A DNA stretch of 64,000 nt from Chryseobacterium sp. c4a (GCF_009900745.1 NZ_WXVU01000010.1:62074-126073), one strand, 5' to 3'; positions 36,491 through 46,785 are shown, counted from the first letter of the stretch. Notes: generated by a model from the sequence alone, not told the origin. Translations and numbers: made by a program.

Positions 36491-38164
36491 TTATTTTTTA
36501 ACAGCTTTAATTGCTTTTTTTACAACGGTGGTTTTGCTTCCTTTATAAAAGTTATTATAAGCGTATTCTGCTGCTTTTTTTACATCAATCACTCCTCCGG
36601 CTGCAGAAAAGTCTGTAAAACCGTTAGCCGTACTTAAATTGCTTGATTTCTTCAATGACTCAATAATCTGATCCGGTTTTAGCTCAGGCATATAAGCTAA
36701 TAGAACTGCTGCGGCTCCAGATACTACCGGAGAAGCCATGGATGTTCCATCTAAATACTCATACTTACTTCCTTTCACTGTTGAATAGATTCTTTCTCCC
36801 GGAGCAAAAACATCTACCATTTTCTTATTGAAGTTGGAAAAGCTTGCTCTAAGCGCATTGTTATTATTTGTACTTGCTCCCACTACTACTACGTTGTTCA
36901 CGAATGGTTTTTCATCGTTCACATTTTTATAGTTGGTAGGATAAGCAAGATGTTCTGCTACATCTTCATTTTCATTACCGGCTGCTTTCACTAAAAGCAC
37001 ACCTTTATCCTCTGCATATTTGAAGGCATCCCAAACTACATTCTTACCTGGAGAAACGGGTTTACCAAAACTCATATTCAGAATTTTAGCACCATTATCT
37101 ACTGCATATCTGATGGCATTGGCAACATCTTTATCTCTTTCATCGCCGTTAGGAACTGCTCTTACCGTCATGATTTTAGCTACTCTTGAAGCAATACCAT
37201 GCTGGATCTCCTTTCCTTGTGGAAGTCCGGCAATAATTCCGGCAACGTGAGTTCCGTGTTCTGCATCGGGCCCTTCGTAGTGGTTATTCCCATAATTTTT
37301 TTCAGAATAGTCATCGTAGTTATCTCCTACAATTTCTTTTCTCGGATCATATGAAAGGTCATATTGCTTTGCTGCCGGTGCATAATGATCGATAGCTTCT
37401 TTCATGTCCTTTTTCATTTTTTTCTCGAAGTCTGCAGCAGATACTCCTTTAAAATCCGGACTTTGGGAAACCTGTCCTAAAACCTCCAAAGCGATGGCCT
37501 CTTTTTGATCTGCGGGTTTCTTAATCACGGCAAGATTTTCAGCTGTCACCGGCTTCCCTCCTAATAGTTTTACCATACTTGGGATCAGTTCATTGATCAT
37601 AGAATAGGTTCTGAAGTTTTGCTGAGCTTCAATACTTTTCTTTGTGAAAAGATCTTTAGCCTTCATATACATAGCAAACTCTTCGGGCATTTTAGCTTGA
37701 TTGGCTTTGTTCTTTGTAGAATCATCACCTTCAAAGAGAGGTTTATATTTAGCAACAACTCTTGTTACTTCCATATTATCGATGTCTATATCACCGTTTT
37801 TACCGCCTATAAAGTTCCATCCGTGAATATCATCGATATATCCGTTTCCATCATCATCTTTTCCATTTCCAGGTATTTCATTATGGTTAGTCCACATATT
37901 TTTCACCAATCCCGGGTGATCTACCTGTACGCCACTATCTAAAACTCCAACGATTACTGTTTTAGGTTTTAATCCTTTTGACTCTAAATATTTATATGCA
38001 TTTTCAGTATTAACTCCATAAATTTTTGAAGTAGCAAAATCTTTGTGATACCACATCATCAGATTTTTATCTTCATTGGGGTCAATACTTTTAGCTTTTG
38101 ACTCCTGTGCAAAGGAGAATCCAAAACCGGTCAAAAAAACTGCAGCTAATAATACCTTTTTCAT
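36491..38164 (-). CDS. Secreted S8 family (subtilisin-like) serine peptidase
   Basis: 557 residues with a signal peptide (MKKVLLAAVFLTGFGFSFAQ). The catalytic triad is visible: Asp in GVLDSGVQVDH (about 76), His in HGTHVAGI (about 306) and Ser in DGTSMASPVV (about 477), with oxyanion AAGNENED. Between Asp and His lies an insertion of roughly 200 residues containing the DDDGNGYIDDIHGWNF segment that is typical of flavobacterial S8 enzymes. The C-terminus is Lys-rich and shows no T9SS sorting domain, so it is probably periplasmic. Confidence 0.95.
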   Translation of the reverse strand: MKKVLLAAVFLTGFGFSFAQESKAKSIDPNEDKNLMMWYHKDFATSKIYGVNTENAYKYLESKGLKPKTVIVGVLDSGVQVDHPGLVKNMWTNHNEIPGNGKDDDGNGYIDDIHGWNFIGGKNGDIDIDNMEVTRVVAKYKPLFEGDDSTKNKANQAKMPEEFAMYMKAKDLFTKKSIEAQQNFRTYSMINELIPSMVKLLGGKPVTAENLAVIKKPADQKEAIALEVLGQVSQSPDFKGVSAADFEKKMKKDMKEAIDHYAPAAKQYDLSYDPRKEIVGDNYDDYSEKNYGNNHYEGPDAEHGTHVAGIIAGLPQGKEIQHGIASRVAKIMTVRAVPNGDERDKDVANAIRYAVDNGAKILNMSFGKPVSPGKNVVWDAFKYAEDKGVLLVKAAGNENEDVAEHLAYPTNYKNVNDEKPFVNNVVVVGASTNNNNALRASFSNFNKKMVDVFAPGERIYSTVKGSKYEYLDGTSMASPVVSGAAAVLLAYMPELKPDQIIESLKKSSNLSTANGFTDFSAAGGVIDVKKAAEYAYNNFYKGSKTTVVKKAIKAVKK

Positions 38165-38244
38165 ATACTGATATTTGTTTTAAAGTCATATACAATCGTC
38201 AGCTGTTTTATTTACAATGAAATTCTAATAGTGACGATTCTATA

Positions 38245-38862
38245 TTAATGTTTTATATTTTTTATGTAAACAAGTGATTCCGGGCCTTTGTTACAAATAA
38301 GATCCAGAATCGATAAATCTTCCAAAAACCCTAATTTGTCTGAGAAAGTCTGATAATAGCTTTCCATTTCAAATTCTGAAGGATGTTTTGCAGAAAATTT
38401 CTCTCTGAAATTGATTCCCTCAGGATTTTTGATATATTCTTCATTCAAAGAGTGTGCCTTTTCTGTTTTCAGTATCTGTTGGATTACTTCTAGCCCTTTA
38501 AGGTTAAAATCTAAAAGAAACTTTTCTTTCAAATCAAAGATCTTCCTGAGCTTATCTTCATAATATTCGAAATAAGGCGAACTCTGATAAGCTGTTTGAA
38601 TGGATTTCCAGTGAAGTGTTCTCCAATCTTCTCTGTAAGAAATCTCAATATCTTTAAATTCTCTTTTCCCATTATGATTAATAGGAATAATCAAAGACAA
38701 TTTTCCATTAGCTCCATAGATATTCGCTCTGTTTCTATAGGTTTGCTTTGGAAAGTTTTCAAACTGCTCAAATACAACTTCGTTTTCAGCATCTAAAAAC
38801 ACTGAAAACCATGAAACCGGTGGCATATAAAAAACCGGCAATAAAACATTCTTCATATTCAT
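38245..38862 (-). CDS. WbqC-family protein
   Basis: 205 residues with LLPVFYMPPVSWFS at the N-terminus, YRNRANIYGANGKLSLIIPI and IQTAYQSSPYFEYY, the WbqC-like family layout. Family members occur in glycan loci and have been suggested to be transferase-like or amide-forming enzymes, but no activity is certain. Met3 (38856) is an equally possible start. It lies between lepB and the S8 protease gene, an order I believe is common in Flavobacteriia. Confidence 0.88.
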   Translation of the reverse strand: MNMKNVLLPVFYMPPVSWFSVFLDAENEVVFEQFENFPKQTYRNRANIYGANGKLSLIIPINHNGKREFKDIEISYREDWRTLHWKSIQTAYQSSPYFEYYEDKLRKIFDLKEKFLLDFNLKGLEVIQQILKTEKAHSLNEEYIKNPEGINFREKFSAKHPSEFEMESYYQTFSDKLGFLEDLSILDLICNKGPESLVYIKNIKH

Positions 38863-38919
38863 AATACAAAAATGAAGTATTTTTTCAAATACTTCATTCT
38901 ATTTTAAGTTTAATTTTAT

Positions 38920-40569
38920 TTATAACTCGTCTTCTGTTTTTTTCTTTTTGAATAATTTCACAAAATACTCCCAACCGAAGAATAATATTAAAATCATTGC
39001 GGCAATCCACCAGTATGAAGTTTTATTAGCTTCTCCTGTGTTTGTTGCCTTAAACATTCTATCCCAACGGATTTTGAATGGCGCTTGATACGTAGAACTG
39101 CTGTCCGCAAAAGCTCCCTGAAGACTCATCCATGTAAACATTGGTTTTCCTACGATATTTTCTTCCGGAACGAAACCAAAGAATCTTGCATCTAAAGAAG
39201 CATCTCTGTTATCCCCTACCATCATGTAATAGTCTTGTTGAATAGTATATTGGTTAGCTTCTTTTCCGTTGATAAAGATTTTCCCGTTCTTCTTTTCTAA
39301 ACTGTTATGCTCATATTCAGAAATAATCCACTGGAACATTGGAAGTGTCTCATTGTTGATGGCTACTACGTCTCCTTTCTTAGGAATTCTTACTGGGCCA
39401 TACCAATCCTGATTCCATGGTTTATTGACAGGAAATATAGACTGGGTTGTATCAATTTTTGTTCTGGCTTCATCTCTATAGGCGATTGCTGCTTCTCCTT
39501 TCACGGAAACATCTTCTTTCATGTCAATTACATGAGGAAGTTCTTTGATATCTTTAGCAATTTTGTCTGTTAGACCTTGGAAGCCATAAATAAACCCTCC
39601 GTTATTCTGCTGTACTTCCTGTACTGGTAAAAATCCGTAAGCTTTATATAGCGTAGGAATGTCTAACTGGCTGTCAGTCGTTACAATATACCTATGTTGT
39701 ACTTCCTGATCTCCTAAAACCGTTTCCGGTTTTCCGTTCACGAAAAGTCTTCCAGCTCTCATTTCAAAAGTATCTCCAGCTGTAGCCACACATCTTTTCA
39801 CATAAGGATCTTTTCTATCAATAGCTGTATGAACTGAATCCTGCGGATAGTTGAAAACAACTACATCATTTTTCTCTGGTTTACTGAATTGTAAAATTCT
39901 TGTATAAGGTAATTTTACTCCGTCTACATAAGATTTTGGGTCATCTTTTGGATTTCCTTTCTGTCCTGTATCCATAATCGTTCCCTGAAGGAAAGGTATT
40001 GCTAAAGGACGCATTGGAAGTCTGTAACCATAGCTCCATTTATTTACGAAAAGGAAATCCCCTACCAATAATGTTCTTTCCATGGAACCTGTAGGAATCC
40101 CGAAAGGCTGTGTTACAAAAACGTGAATAATGGTTGCAAATACAACTGCGAAAGTAATAGATCCCAAAAATGTATCTTTCTTTTTAGCTTCTTTTTCTTC
40201 ATCAGTAAGATACAGGTCATTTGCATTTTCATCTTCCAGCTCTACATCTTTAGCATAATTGATCGTTGCCATGTAGATAAATGGAAGAATCACAGTAAGG
40301 ATCTGATCTTTGAAAAGTGTTTTTCCGAACTTCTTCACTAAATAAAGATGGAAAACTGACATCATGATTGGCCCTACAATCGGAAGATAGGAAAGGATTG
40401 CCCACCATTTCGGATGTTTTGTTTCTTTTAGGATAATGAAATAGTTATAGAAAGGTATAAATGCAAATAAAGGACTATACCCCATTTTTTTAAACAACTT
40501 CCATGTTGAAATCCCCATTAATATTGATAAAATGAGGACATACACTGTATACGTTAAAAAATAATTCAT
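38920..40569 (-). CDS. lepB: Signal peptidase I, long flavobacterial form
   Basis: 549 residues. An N-terminal part with three to four membrane helices (residues 1-100) precedes the catalytic domain. The catalytic Ser lies in GIPTGSMERTL, the Lys in DPYVKRCVATAGD, and the C-terminal box is MMVGDNRDASLDARFFGFV. A final helix (YWWIAAMILILFFGW) anchors the C-terminus. It removes signal peptides from secreted proteins at the inner membrane. It is about twice the size of E. coli-like forms lacking inserts, because of an insertion between the Lys motif and box E. Confidence 0.95.
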   Translation of the reverse strand: MNYFLTYTVYVLILSILMGISTWKLFKKMGYSPLFAFIPFYNYFIILKETKHPKWWAILSYLPIVGPIMMSVFHLYLVKKFGKTLFKDQILTVILPFIYMATINYAKDVELEDENANDLYLTDEEKEAKKKDTFLGSITFAVVFATIIHVFVTQPFGIPTGSMERTLLVGDFLFVNKWSYGYRLPMRPLAIPFLQGTIMDTGQKGNPKDDPKSYVDGVKLPYTRILQFSKPEKNDVVVFNYPQDSVHTAIDRKDPYVKRCVATAGDTFEMRAGRLFVNGKPETVLGDQEVQHRYIVTTDSQLDIPTLYKAYGFLPVQEVQQNNGGFIYGFQGLTDKIAKDIKELPHVIDMKEDVSVKGEAAIAYRDEARTKIDTTQSIFPVNKPWNQDWYGPVRIPKKGDVVAINNETLPMFQWIISEYEHNSLEKKNGKIFINGKEANQYTIQQDYYMMVGDNRDASLDARFFGFVPEENIVGKPMFTWMSLQGAFADSSSTYQAPFKIRWDRMFKATNTGEANKTSYWWIAAMILILFFGWEYFVKLFKKKKTEDEL

Positions 40570-40703
40570 AATTTTTTTTGTGCCTATTCTTATGATATAA
40601 ATGATAAATGATGAGTAATAAATGATTACAGCGGCGTGCTATTTACAATTTACTATTCATCATTTTTCTGTTATTGGTCTGCAATTTACAGAATTTGTTA
40701 CAA

Positions 40704-41405
40704 TTAAAGCCCTAAAACGTCCTTCATTCCGAAGTTTCCTTTTTTGCCTTTGATCCATTCGGCAGCAACTACAGCTCCTAATGCAAAGCCATTTCTGTTG
40801 AATGCGGTATGTTTGATCTCAATTTCATCCACTTCACTTCTATAGAAAACACTGTGGGTTCCAGGAACTTCATCTTCACGAACTGCGAAAATTCCAAGTT
40901 GAGTTCCTTCCGTCTCTTCCAGTTTCCAGGCATCAAATTTCGGATTGTTATTAATGATTCCTTCTGCGATAGAGATGGCAGTTCCACTTGGAGCATCTTT
41001 TTTGTGGATATGGTGAATTTCTTCCAGCTGGCAAGAGTATTCATTTACATTCTTCATCAGATCAGCCAATTTTTCGTTTAAAGCAAAAAATAAGTTCACG
41101 CCTAAACTAAAATTTGAGCCATATAAAAATGCAGTGTCATGATCTACCGCCAGCTTTTCTATTTCAGCTTTTTTCTCCAGCCATCCTGTAGTTCCGCAAA
41201 TTACAGGGATTTTATTTTCAAGACAAGCTTTGATATTGTCGTATGCAACTTCCGGCAGAGAAAATTCAATCACAACATCAGGATTGTTAAGATTTTCAGC
41301 AGTTGGGGTTTCCTTCAGGCGGGCTACAACTTCGTGACCTCTTTTCTGTGCGATCTCATCAATGATCTTACCCATTTTACCGTAACCAACTAATGCTATT
41401 TTCAT
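40704..41405 (-). CDS. dapB: 4-hydroxy-tetrahydrodipicolinate reductase
   Basis: 233 residues from the ATG at 41405 (MKIALVGYGKMGK); an in-frame ATG at 41435 adds ten non-conserved residues. The nucleotide-binding GYGKMG, VICGTTGW, the substrate loop EEIHHIHKKDAPSGTA and the C-terminal FARNG-like AFNRNGFALGA are all present. It reduces HTPA to tetrahydrodipicolinate in lysine/diaminopimelate synthesis. Neighbours lepB and DUF5683 are co-directional. Confidence 0.96.
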   Translation of the reverse strand: MKIALVGYGKMGKIIDEIAQKRGHEVVARLKETPTAENLNNPDVVIEFSLPEVAYDNIKACLENKIPVICGTTGWLEKKAEIEKLAVDHDTAFLYGSNFSLGVNLFFALNEKLADLMKNVNEYSCQLEEIHHIHKKDAPSGTAISIAEGIINNNPKFDAWKLEETEGTQLGIFAVREDEVPGTHSVFYRSEVDEIEIKHTAFNRNGFALGAVVAAEWIKGKKGNFGMKDVLGL

Positions 41406-41463
41406 GTAATCTTTTTTATTTATTGTTACATTCAACCTTTCGGTTCTCTGTATGTATTATCTA

Positions 41464-42102
41464 TTAAAATCTATAACTTAAAGCGAATCCTGTTTTTGGA
41501 GAATCAAAACCATATTGATCCTGAATTACAGACGGCTTAAAAGTCAGGTCAGGGTCATGACGGCTTTCATAAAGATGAGCGTCCACTACTGCGTCTACAA
41601 TATTTAGAATATAAATCAATCCTGTAATCGCAATGGCATAATCTCTTTGTCTTTTTGCCCTGTCTTGCGCATTCCCTAATGCTTTCTTATCTAACCAAGG
41701 ACGAGCATCCACAAATTCATTAGGAGTACCATTCAGTTTGGCTACGTAATATTCGCGGTATTTCTTGTACTGATTATCGTTCCATACAGCAATTCCTACT
41801 CCGGCTCCTACTGCACCCCAAACAATGGGAATTTTCCAGTATTTCTTATTGTAGAACTGCCCTAATCCCGGAAATACAGCGGAATACAACCCTGCTCTGG
41901 TAGGATTAAGTTTTATCGTTTTTTTAGTAGGCCCATTGGCTTTTTCCAGATCTTCAATGATCTTTGCTTCTGTTTTGGTTGGTTTAATCAAACGGAGTTC
42001 CTCTTTCGGAGGTGTCTGTACCCGAACAGTGTCAATAGGTGCAACTTGTGAATAAGCCAATACAGCGATACACAAGAAAAATGTGAAAAATATTTTCTTC
42101 AT
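41464..42102 (-). CDS. DUF5683-domain protein
   Basis: 212 residues with a signal peptide (MKKIFFTFFLCIAVLAYSQ), then a domain beginning NPTRAGLYSAVFPGLGQFYNKKYWKIP with two membrane segments, and a C-terminal TGFALSYRF that ends like an outer-membrane strand. The domain is widespread next to parB in Bacteroidota; function unknown. It directly abuts parB (stop and start adjacent), so translational coupling is likely. Confidence 0.88.
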   Translation of the reverse strand: MKKIFFTFFLCIAVLAYSQVAPIDTVRVQTPPKEELRLIKPTKTEAKIIEDLEKANGPTKKTIKLNPTRAGLYSAVFPGLGQFYNKKYWKIPIVWGAVGAGVGIAVWNDNQYKKYREYYVAKLNGTPNEFVDARPWLDKKALGNAQDRAKRQRDYAIAITGLIYILNIVDAVVDAHLYESRHDPDLTFKPSVIQDQYGFDSPKTGFALSYRF

Positions 42103-42993
42103 TTATTTAATATGGGATAAAATATATTCCAGCTCTTCTTCATTTTTGAAGTCCAGAACAATTTTACCTTTTTTTCCATTTCCAGAAGCTTTGATCTCCA
42201 CTTTTACATCCAGGATGTCTGCAATGGTCTTCTGAGCTCTTTTATAGTTATTGGATAACTCGGCGTTTGCTTTTTTAGCTGCCGGAGATTTTGGATTTTT
42301 TAATGCAGCAGCAGCTTGTTCAGCCTGACGCACATTCAATTTTTCTTTAATGATCAGATCGAATAAAATCTGTTGGTTTTCTTCACTTTCAAGACTGATG
42401 ATTGCTCTACCATGTCCTGCAGAAATTTCACCGCTTCTGATTGCATTTTGAATATCCGGATTCAATCTTAACAATCGGATTGAATTGGTAATGGTACTTC
42501 TATCTTTCCCTATTCTCTGGCTCAGATTTTCCTGAGTAAGACCTATTTCTTCTAAAAGCCTGTGATACGTAAGGGCAATTTCGATGGCATCAAGATCTTC
42601 TCTTTGGATATTTTCAACCAGGGCCATCTCAAGAAGCTCCTGATCATTCACCAAACGGATGTACGCAGGAACCGTCGTTAAACCGGCAATTTTACTTGCC
42701 CTGTAACGTCTTTCCCCGGATATGATCTCGAATTTTTCACCGTCTTTTCTAAGGGTAATCGGTTGAATGATCCCTAAGTTTTTAATAGACTGTGCTAATT
42801 CCTCTAATGCTTTTTCATCAAAATAAGTTCTCGGCTGCGTCGGGTTCGGATATATATCTTCAAGCGCAACTTCTACGATATTTCCCACAAACTTATCTGC
42901 TCCTTCATCTGTAGCGGAGTTGACAGTTGCTTTGGATTCTGCACTTAAAATGGCGCCCAAGCCGCGTCCCATAGCTCTTTTTTTGTCCTTCAT
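42103..42993 (-). CDS. parB: Chromosome partitioning protein ParB
   Basis: 296 residues: N-terminal RGLGAIL start, box I PNPTQPRTYFD, the CTP-binding GERRYRA in EIISGERRYRASK, VENIQREDLDAIE, then a helix-turn-helix domain (LSQRIGKDRSTITNSIRLL) and a C-terminal dimer domain. It loads at parS and spreads as a CTP-gated clamp with ParA. parA follows in operon order 69 bases upstream on the same strand. I found no canonical parS palindrome in the window. Confidence 0.96.
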   Translation of the reverse strand: MKDKKRAMGRGLGAILSAESKATVNSATDEGADKFVGNIVEVALEDIYPNPTQPRTYFDEKALEELAQSIKNLGIIQPITLRKDGEKFEIISGERRYRASKIAGLTTVPAYIRLVNDQELLEMALVENIQREDLDAIEIALTYHRLLEEIGLTQENLSQRIGKDRSTITNSIRLLRLNPDIQNAIRSGEISAGHGRAIISLESEENQQILFDLIIKEKLNVRQAEQAAAALKNPKSPAAKKANAELSNNYKRAQKTIADILDVKVEIKASGNGKKGKIVLDFKNEEELEYILSHIK

Positions 42994-43062
42994 AGATATA
43001 ATTGATAAATGATGTTTGGTAAGTGATGGCTAGCAATCACTCATTGGCCATTTATTATTAAT

Positions 43063-43836
43063 TTAATTCTTTACTAAGTTTTCGTTCTTTAAAAGAACTT
43101 CTTCAGCTAACTGAATATACTGAACTGCTCCTTTACTTTCTGCATCATAGTTCAGGATACTTTCTCCGAAGCTCGGAGCTTCACTCAATCTTACGTTTCT
43201 GCTGATGATGGTTTCAAAAACCATTTCCGGGAAGTGAAGATTTACTTCTTCCACTACCTGATTAGACAGCCTTAATCTGCTATCATACATGGTAAGAAGA
43301 AGACCTTCTATTCCAAGATCTTTGTTATGGATCTTCTGAACATTTTTAACAGTATTCAAAAGTTTCCCAAGTCCTTCTAATGCAAAGTACTCACACTGAA
43401 TCGGAATAATCACAGAATCTGCTGCTGTAAGTGCATTTACTGTAATCAAACCTAAACTCGGTGCACAGTCTATGATGATATAGTCATAATCATCTCTTAC
43501 ACTGGCTAAAGCTTTTTTCAGCATATATTCACGATCTTCTTTGTCTACCAATTCGATCTCTGCTGCTACCAGGTCAATATGTGATGGAATAATATCCAAA
43601 TTCGGCGTTGCCGTTCTTTTGATACAAGCTCTTGTATCTGCACTATGCTCCAGTAGATTATATGTGGAATACTGAACATCTTCTACTCCCAAGCCAGATG
43701 TAGCATTGGCCTGAGGGTCAGCGTCAATGATCAATATTTTCTTTTCCAATACTCCTAATGCTGCTGCTAAGTTTACAGCGGTAGTAGTTTTTCCTACCCC
43801 ACCTTTTTGATTAGCAATACCTATGATTTTTGCCAT
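43063..43836 (-). CDS. parA: Chromosome partitioning ATPase ParA
   Basis: 257 residues from the ATG at 43836 (MAKIIGIANQKGG); the upstream in-frame ATG at 43857 is less likely. Deviant Walker A KGGVGKTT, Walker A' DADPQANAT and Walker B IIIDCAPSL are present. A partner of ParB in nucleoid segregation; part of the chromosomal parAB-DUF5683-dapB-lepB block. Confidence 0.96.
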   Translation of the reverse strand: MAKIIGIANQKGGVGKTTTAVNLAAALGVLEKKILIIDADPQANATSGLGVEDVQYSTYNLLEHSADTRACIKRTATPNLDIIPSHIDLVAAEIELVDKEDREYMLKKALASVRDDYDYIIIDCAPSLGLITVNALTAADSVIIPIQCEYFALEGLGKLLNTVKNVQKIHNKDLGIEGLLLTMYDSRLRLSNQVVEEVNLHFPEMVFETIISRNVRLSEAPSFGESILNYDAESKGAVQYIQLAEEVLLKNENLVKN

Positions 43837-43999
43837 TATTAGAACTTTAAGTTTCAAAAATACACTTTTTTCTTTGCTCCCGATAGATGGGGAAAATCAA
43901 AATTGAGTTAAAATATTGTTAATAAGCAATTTAACTATAAAAAAAATTATCCACAAAAAAAATTCTTTGTGGATAACTATTAAAAATTGATTTTTGATA

Positions 44000-44848
44000 T
44001 TAATTATCAAACTTCATGGAGATTGGAAACTTGAAGTAACTTCTCACAAATTCACCTTTTTTATTTTTGGCAGGAATCCAGATTCCTTTGTTTGAAATTG
44101 CCTTCACTGTTCTGATTGCCTCATTGTTAAAATCGGCATTGGTTCCGTTAGCTTTTACCCCTGAGATAGTTCCATCCATTTCTACAATGAATGTAACCGT
44201 AGTTTTTATTAGTTCTTCTGATTCAATACTTGAACCATCGAAGTTGTTCATCACTTTGTTTCTGAAAGAGTCTATACCTCCTTTAAAGCTGGCTTCTACT
44301 CCAAGATCGCCTGCGTCTACAATCTTAGTTTTATCTACAGGATCCTGAATGGCTGGCGGTGGAGTATTGATTACCGGCCCAGTAGGTGCTGTTGTTGGTA
44401 CATAGGTATTTTGAGGTACTACATCGCCTTTAAAATCATTTTTAAAGCCAGCTACAGCGTCATCTGGAATGGGATCATTCTTTACATTATCCTGAGCATC
44501 TCTTGATGGTGTTGGCACTGTACTGTCAAATGTTTTTGTATCAGGAGCGGTAGCTGGTTTTACAGGTGTAATGGTTACAGGTGGATCTTTCTCTGGTACA
44601 TCAACCACATGAAAGATTCTTTTTCCGTCATCACCGGTTCTCTGGACAGGTACGTCTGATTTAAATGCAGAAATTACAGCTGGTGTAATAGAAACTGCAG
44701 CCATTAGGCTTACTCCTATAAAAAGTGCTTTGGTTAATATTCTATCTGATTCGTTTCTTAATACATAGGCACCGTATTCTTTATTGCGGTGCTCAAAAAG
44801 AACTTCGTTAAAACGAAATTCCTGGTTTTGATTCTGGTGTTTCATCAC
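44000..44848 (-). CDS. tonB: Energy transducer TonB
   Basis: 282 residues. An N-terminal cytoplasmic segment (FEHRNKEYGAYVLR) precedes one membrane helix (about 41-62), then a long Pro/Thr-rich periplasmic linker and a C-terminal TonB domain (VTFIVEMDGTISGVKANG, KGIWIPAKNKKGEFVRSYFKFPISM). It couples ExbBD proton motive force to outer-membrane receptors. The start may be Met1 or Met2. The closing W-x-P-A and F-x-x-P-x-x-F pattern is that of Bacteroidota TonB proteins. exbB/exbD are not adjacent. Confidence 0.93.
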   Translation of the reverse strand: MMKHQNQNQEFRFNEVLFEHRNKEYGAYVLRNESDRILTKALFIGVSLMAAVSITPAVISAFKSDVPVQRTGDDGKRIFHVVDVPEKDPPVTITPVKPATAPDTKTFDSTVPTPSRDAQDNVKNDPIPDDAVAGFKNDFKGDVVPQNTYVPTTAPTGPVINTPPPAIQDPVDKTKIVDAGDLGVEASFKGGIDSFRNKVMNNFDGSSIESEELIKTTVTFIVEMDGTISGVKANGTNADFNNEAIRTVKAISNKGIWIPAKNKKGEFVRSYFKFPISMKFDN

Positions 44849-45041
44849 TATTACTATTTAAACTGTTAAAAAATATGATTATTAGTTTTATTAGTTCTTA
44901 TCGATAAGCAATGTTTCAATATCAAAAGATCTGCCAGAATTTTAGCAAAACAACATAATATTATAAAATTTTATGAAAATGTTTAAAATTTAACATTTTA
45001 ACTATTGAAAATATACATCTAAAATCCACAGAAGTATTCGA

Positions 45042-45341
45042 TTACGTAAAAATCATCAGTAACATTATCAATGGTATTAATAATCCCAGTGCATTGATCA
45101 GCATGAGAATGATTGAGCTAATCTTCACCTCCTTATAGCTTTTAGCAGCAAAATATATTGCAGCAACACTCAACAGCAAACTACAAACAACAAATAACAT
45201 CAGCAGAAAATCACTATGGATATTTATTGGAAAGCCTAAATAAACACCTAGTAAAACAGCATATGCAATGGTACAGTATAAGCTAATTACAATATTGTCT
45301 AGAAAACGCTGGGGCTCTTTATTCTTTTCCATCTGATTCAA
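45042..45341 (-). CDS. Small integral membrane protein of unknown function
   Basis: 99 residues with three predicted membrane helices (about 14-36, 42-66 and 74-98) and a charged N-terminus MNQMEKNKEPQRF. I do not recognise a family. It stands alone between tonB and purA on the same strand, with a gap of about 190 bases to tonB that is AT-rich and shows no other signal. Confidence 0.6.
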   Translation of the reverse strand: MNQMEKNKEPQRFLDNIVISLYCTIAYAVLLGVYLGFPINIHSDFLLMLFVVCSLLLSVAAIYFAAKSYKEVKISSIILMLINALGLLIPLIMLLMIFT

Positions 45342-45414
45342 AATTAAAAATTAAAGATAAGGATTTCAATAATACCAACATTTTAAGAGCATACTATCAT
45401 CCATGTCAATATTT

Positions 45415-45452
45415 AGACAAAAAAAGAGACCATCAAAACTGACAGTCTCTTT
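45415..45452 (-). terminator. Intrinsic terminator after purA
   Basis: AAAGAGAC (plus strand 45423-45430) is the complement of GTCTCTTT (45445-45452); read leftward the stem ends in a run of seven T. It starts about 20 bases after the purA stop. Confidence 0.85.
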
Positions 45453-45472
45453 ATATGTATGTTCTAAGAATA

Positions 45473-46759
45473 TTAGAATAATTCTTTTCTGATGATGTTC
45501 TGACTTCTTTCAGGACCTACAGAAACTAAGTATACATTAATTCCCAAGTATTTTTCGATAAATTCGATGTATTTCTGAGCGTTATCTGGAAGTTCATCAT
45601 AGCTTCTAGCTTTTGTGATATCTTCCGTCCAACCTGGTAAATCCTGGTAGATTGGCTCATAGTTGTATAACTTTTCTGTTGACGAAGTAAAGTAATCGAT
45701 AATTTTTCCGTCTTCAGTTTTGTAGTGTGTAACAATTTTAAGGTTTTCAATTCCTGTAAGAACGTCAAGTTTAGTAATAACAAGATTGTTGATTCCATTG
45801 ATCATACAAGCATGCTTTAAAGAAACAAGATCTAACCAACCTGTTCTTCTTGGTCTTCCTGTAGTAGCACCGAATTCACCTCCAATCTGTCTGATTTTCT
45901 CGCCTAATTCATTATCTAATTCAGATGGGAAAGGCCCATTTCCTACTCTTGTACAGTATGCTTTTGCTACACCGATCAAGTTCTGAAGTGATGTTGGAGG
46001 AACTCCTGCTCCTGAACAAACACCTCCTGTAGATGGAGAAGATGAAGTTACATATGGATAAGTACCAAAATCGATATCAAGCATTAAAGCTTGCGCTCCT
46101 TCAAACAATACGTTTTTACCGTCTCTGATCGCTTCGTTTAACTCTAATTCAGTATCAACGATTCTATCCTGAAGTTGTTTTCCGATTTCTAAGTATTCGT
46201 TATAGATTTCTTCAACATCTAAAGCTGGTTTTCCGTAATATTTTTCAAAAAGAGAGTTTTTAACTTTTAAGTTTTTCTCAATTTTATCTCTTAAAATCTC
46301 AGGGTTTAATAGGTCAACCATTCTGATTCCGACTCTTGCGATTTTATCTTCATAACAAGGTCCGATTCCTTTTTTGGTTGTTCCGATCTGAGTTCCGCCG
46401 TGTTCCTCTTCACGGTAAGTATCCAAAAGGATGTGGTAAGGCATGATAACATGCGCTCTTCTGCTGATAAAAATGTGATCTGTTCTCAAGTTTTTGCTCT
46501 CGATCTGACCAACTTCTCTAATAAAAGACTTAGGGTTTACCACTACTCCGTTCGCAATGATACATTTCCCTTTGCATTGAAGAACTCCTGAAGGAAGAAG
46601 GTGTAGAACGAATTTTTCTTCACCAACATAAACCGTGTGACCTGCGTTGTCTCCTCCTTGGAAACGCACTACATAGTCTGATTTTGCAGATAAAACATCC
46701 GTGATTTTACCTTTACCTTCATCTCCATACTGAAGACCTACAACTACATAAGTTGACAT
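45473..46759 (-). CDS. purA: Adenylosuccinate synthetase
   Basis: 428 residues, normal length. N-terminal GTP/IMP loop VGLQYGDEGKGKITD, GGDNAGHTVY, the IMP region GTTKKGIGPCYEDK, and TGRPRRTGWLDL. It makes adenylosuccinate from IMP and aspartate, the first committed step to AMP. A consensus-like promoter precedes it and a terminator follows, so it is a single-gene unit. Confidence 0.97.
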   Translation of the reverse strand: MSTYVVVGLQYGDEGKGKITDVLSAKSDYVVRFQGGDNAGHTVYVGEEKFVLHLLPSGVLQCKGKCIIANGVVVNPKSFIREVGQIESKNLRTDHIFISRRAHVIMPYHILLDTYREEEHGGTQIGTTKKGIGPCYEDKIARVGIRMVDLLNPEILRDKIEKNLKVKNSLFEKYYGKPALDVEEIYNEYLEIGKQLQDRIVDTELELNEAIRDGKNVLFEGAQALMLDIDFGTYPYVTSSSPSTGGVCSGAGVPPTSLQNLIGVAKAYCTRVGNGPFPSELDNELGEKIRQIGGEFGATTGRPRRTGWLDLVSLKHACMINGINNLVITKLDVLTGIENLKIVTHYKTEDGKIIDYFTSSTEKLYNYEPIYQDLPGWTEDITKARSYDELPDNAQKYIEFIEKYLGINVYLVSVGPERSQNIIRKELF

Positions 46760-46785
46760 ATTTTACTTTTGTTTTAAGATTCGTG

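Noticed and set aside
42103..43900. parS site near parAB
   Set aside because: No 16-base palindrome like the canonical parS was found by eye around the genes.
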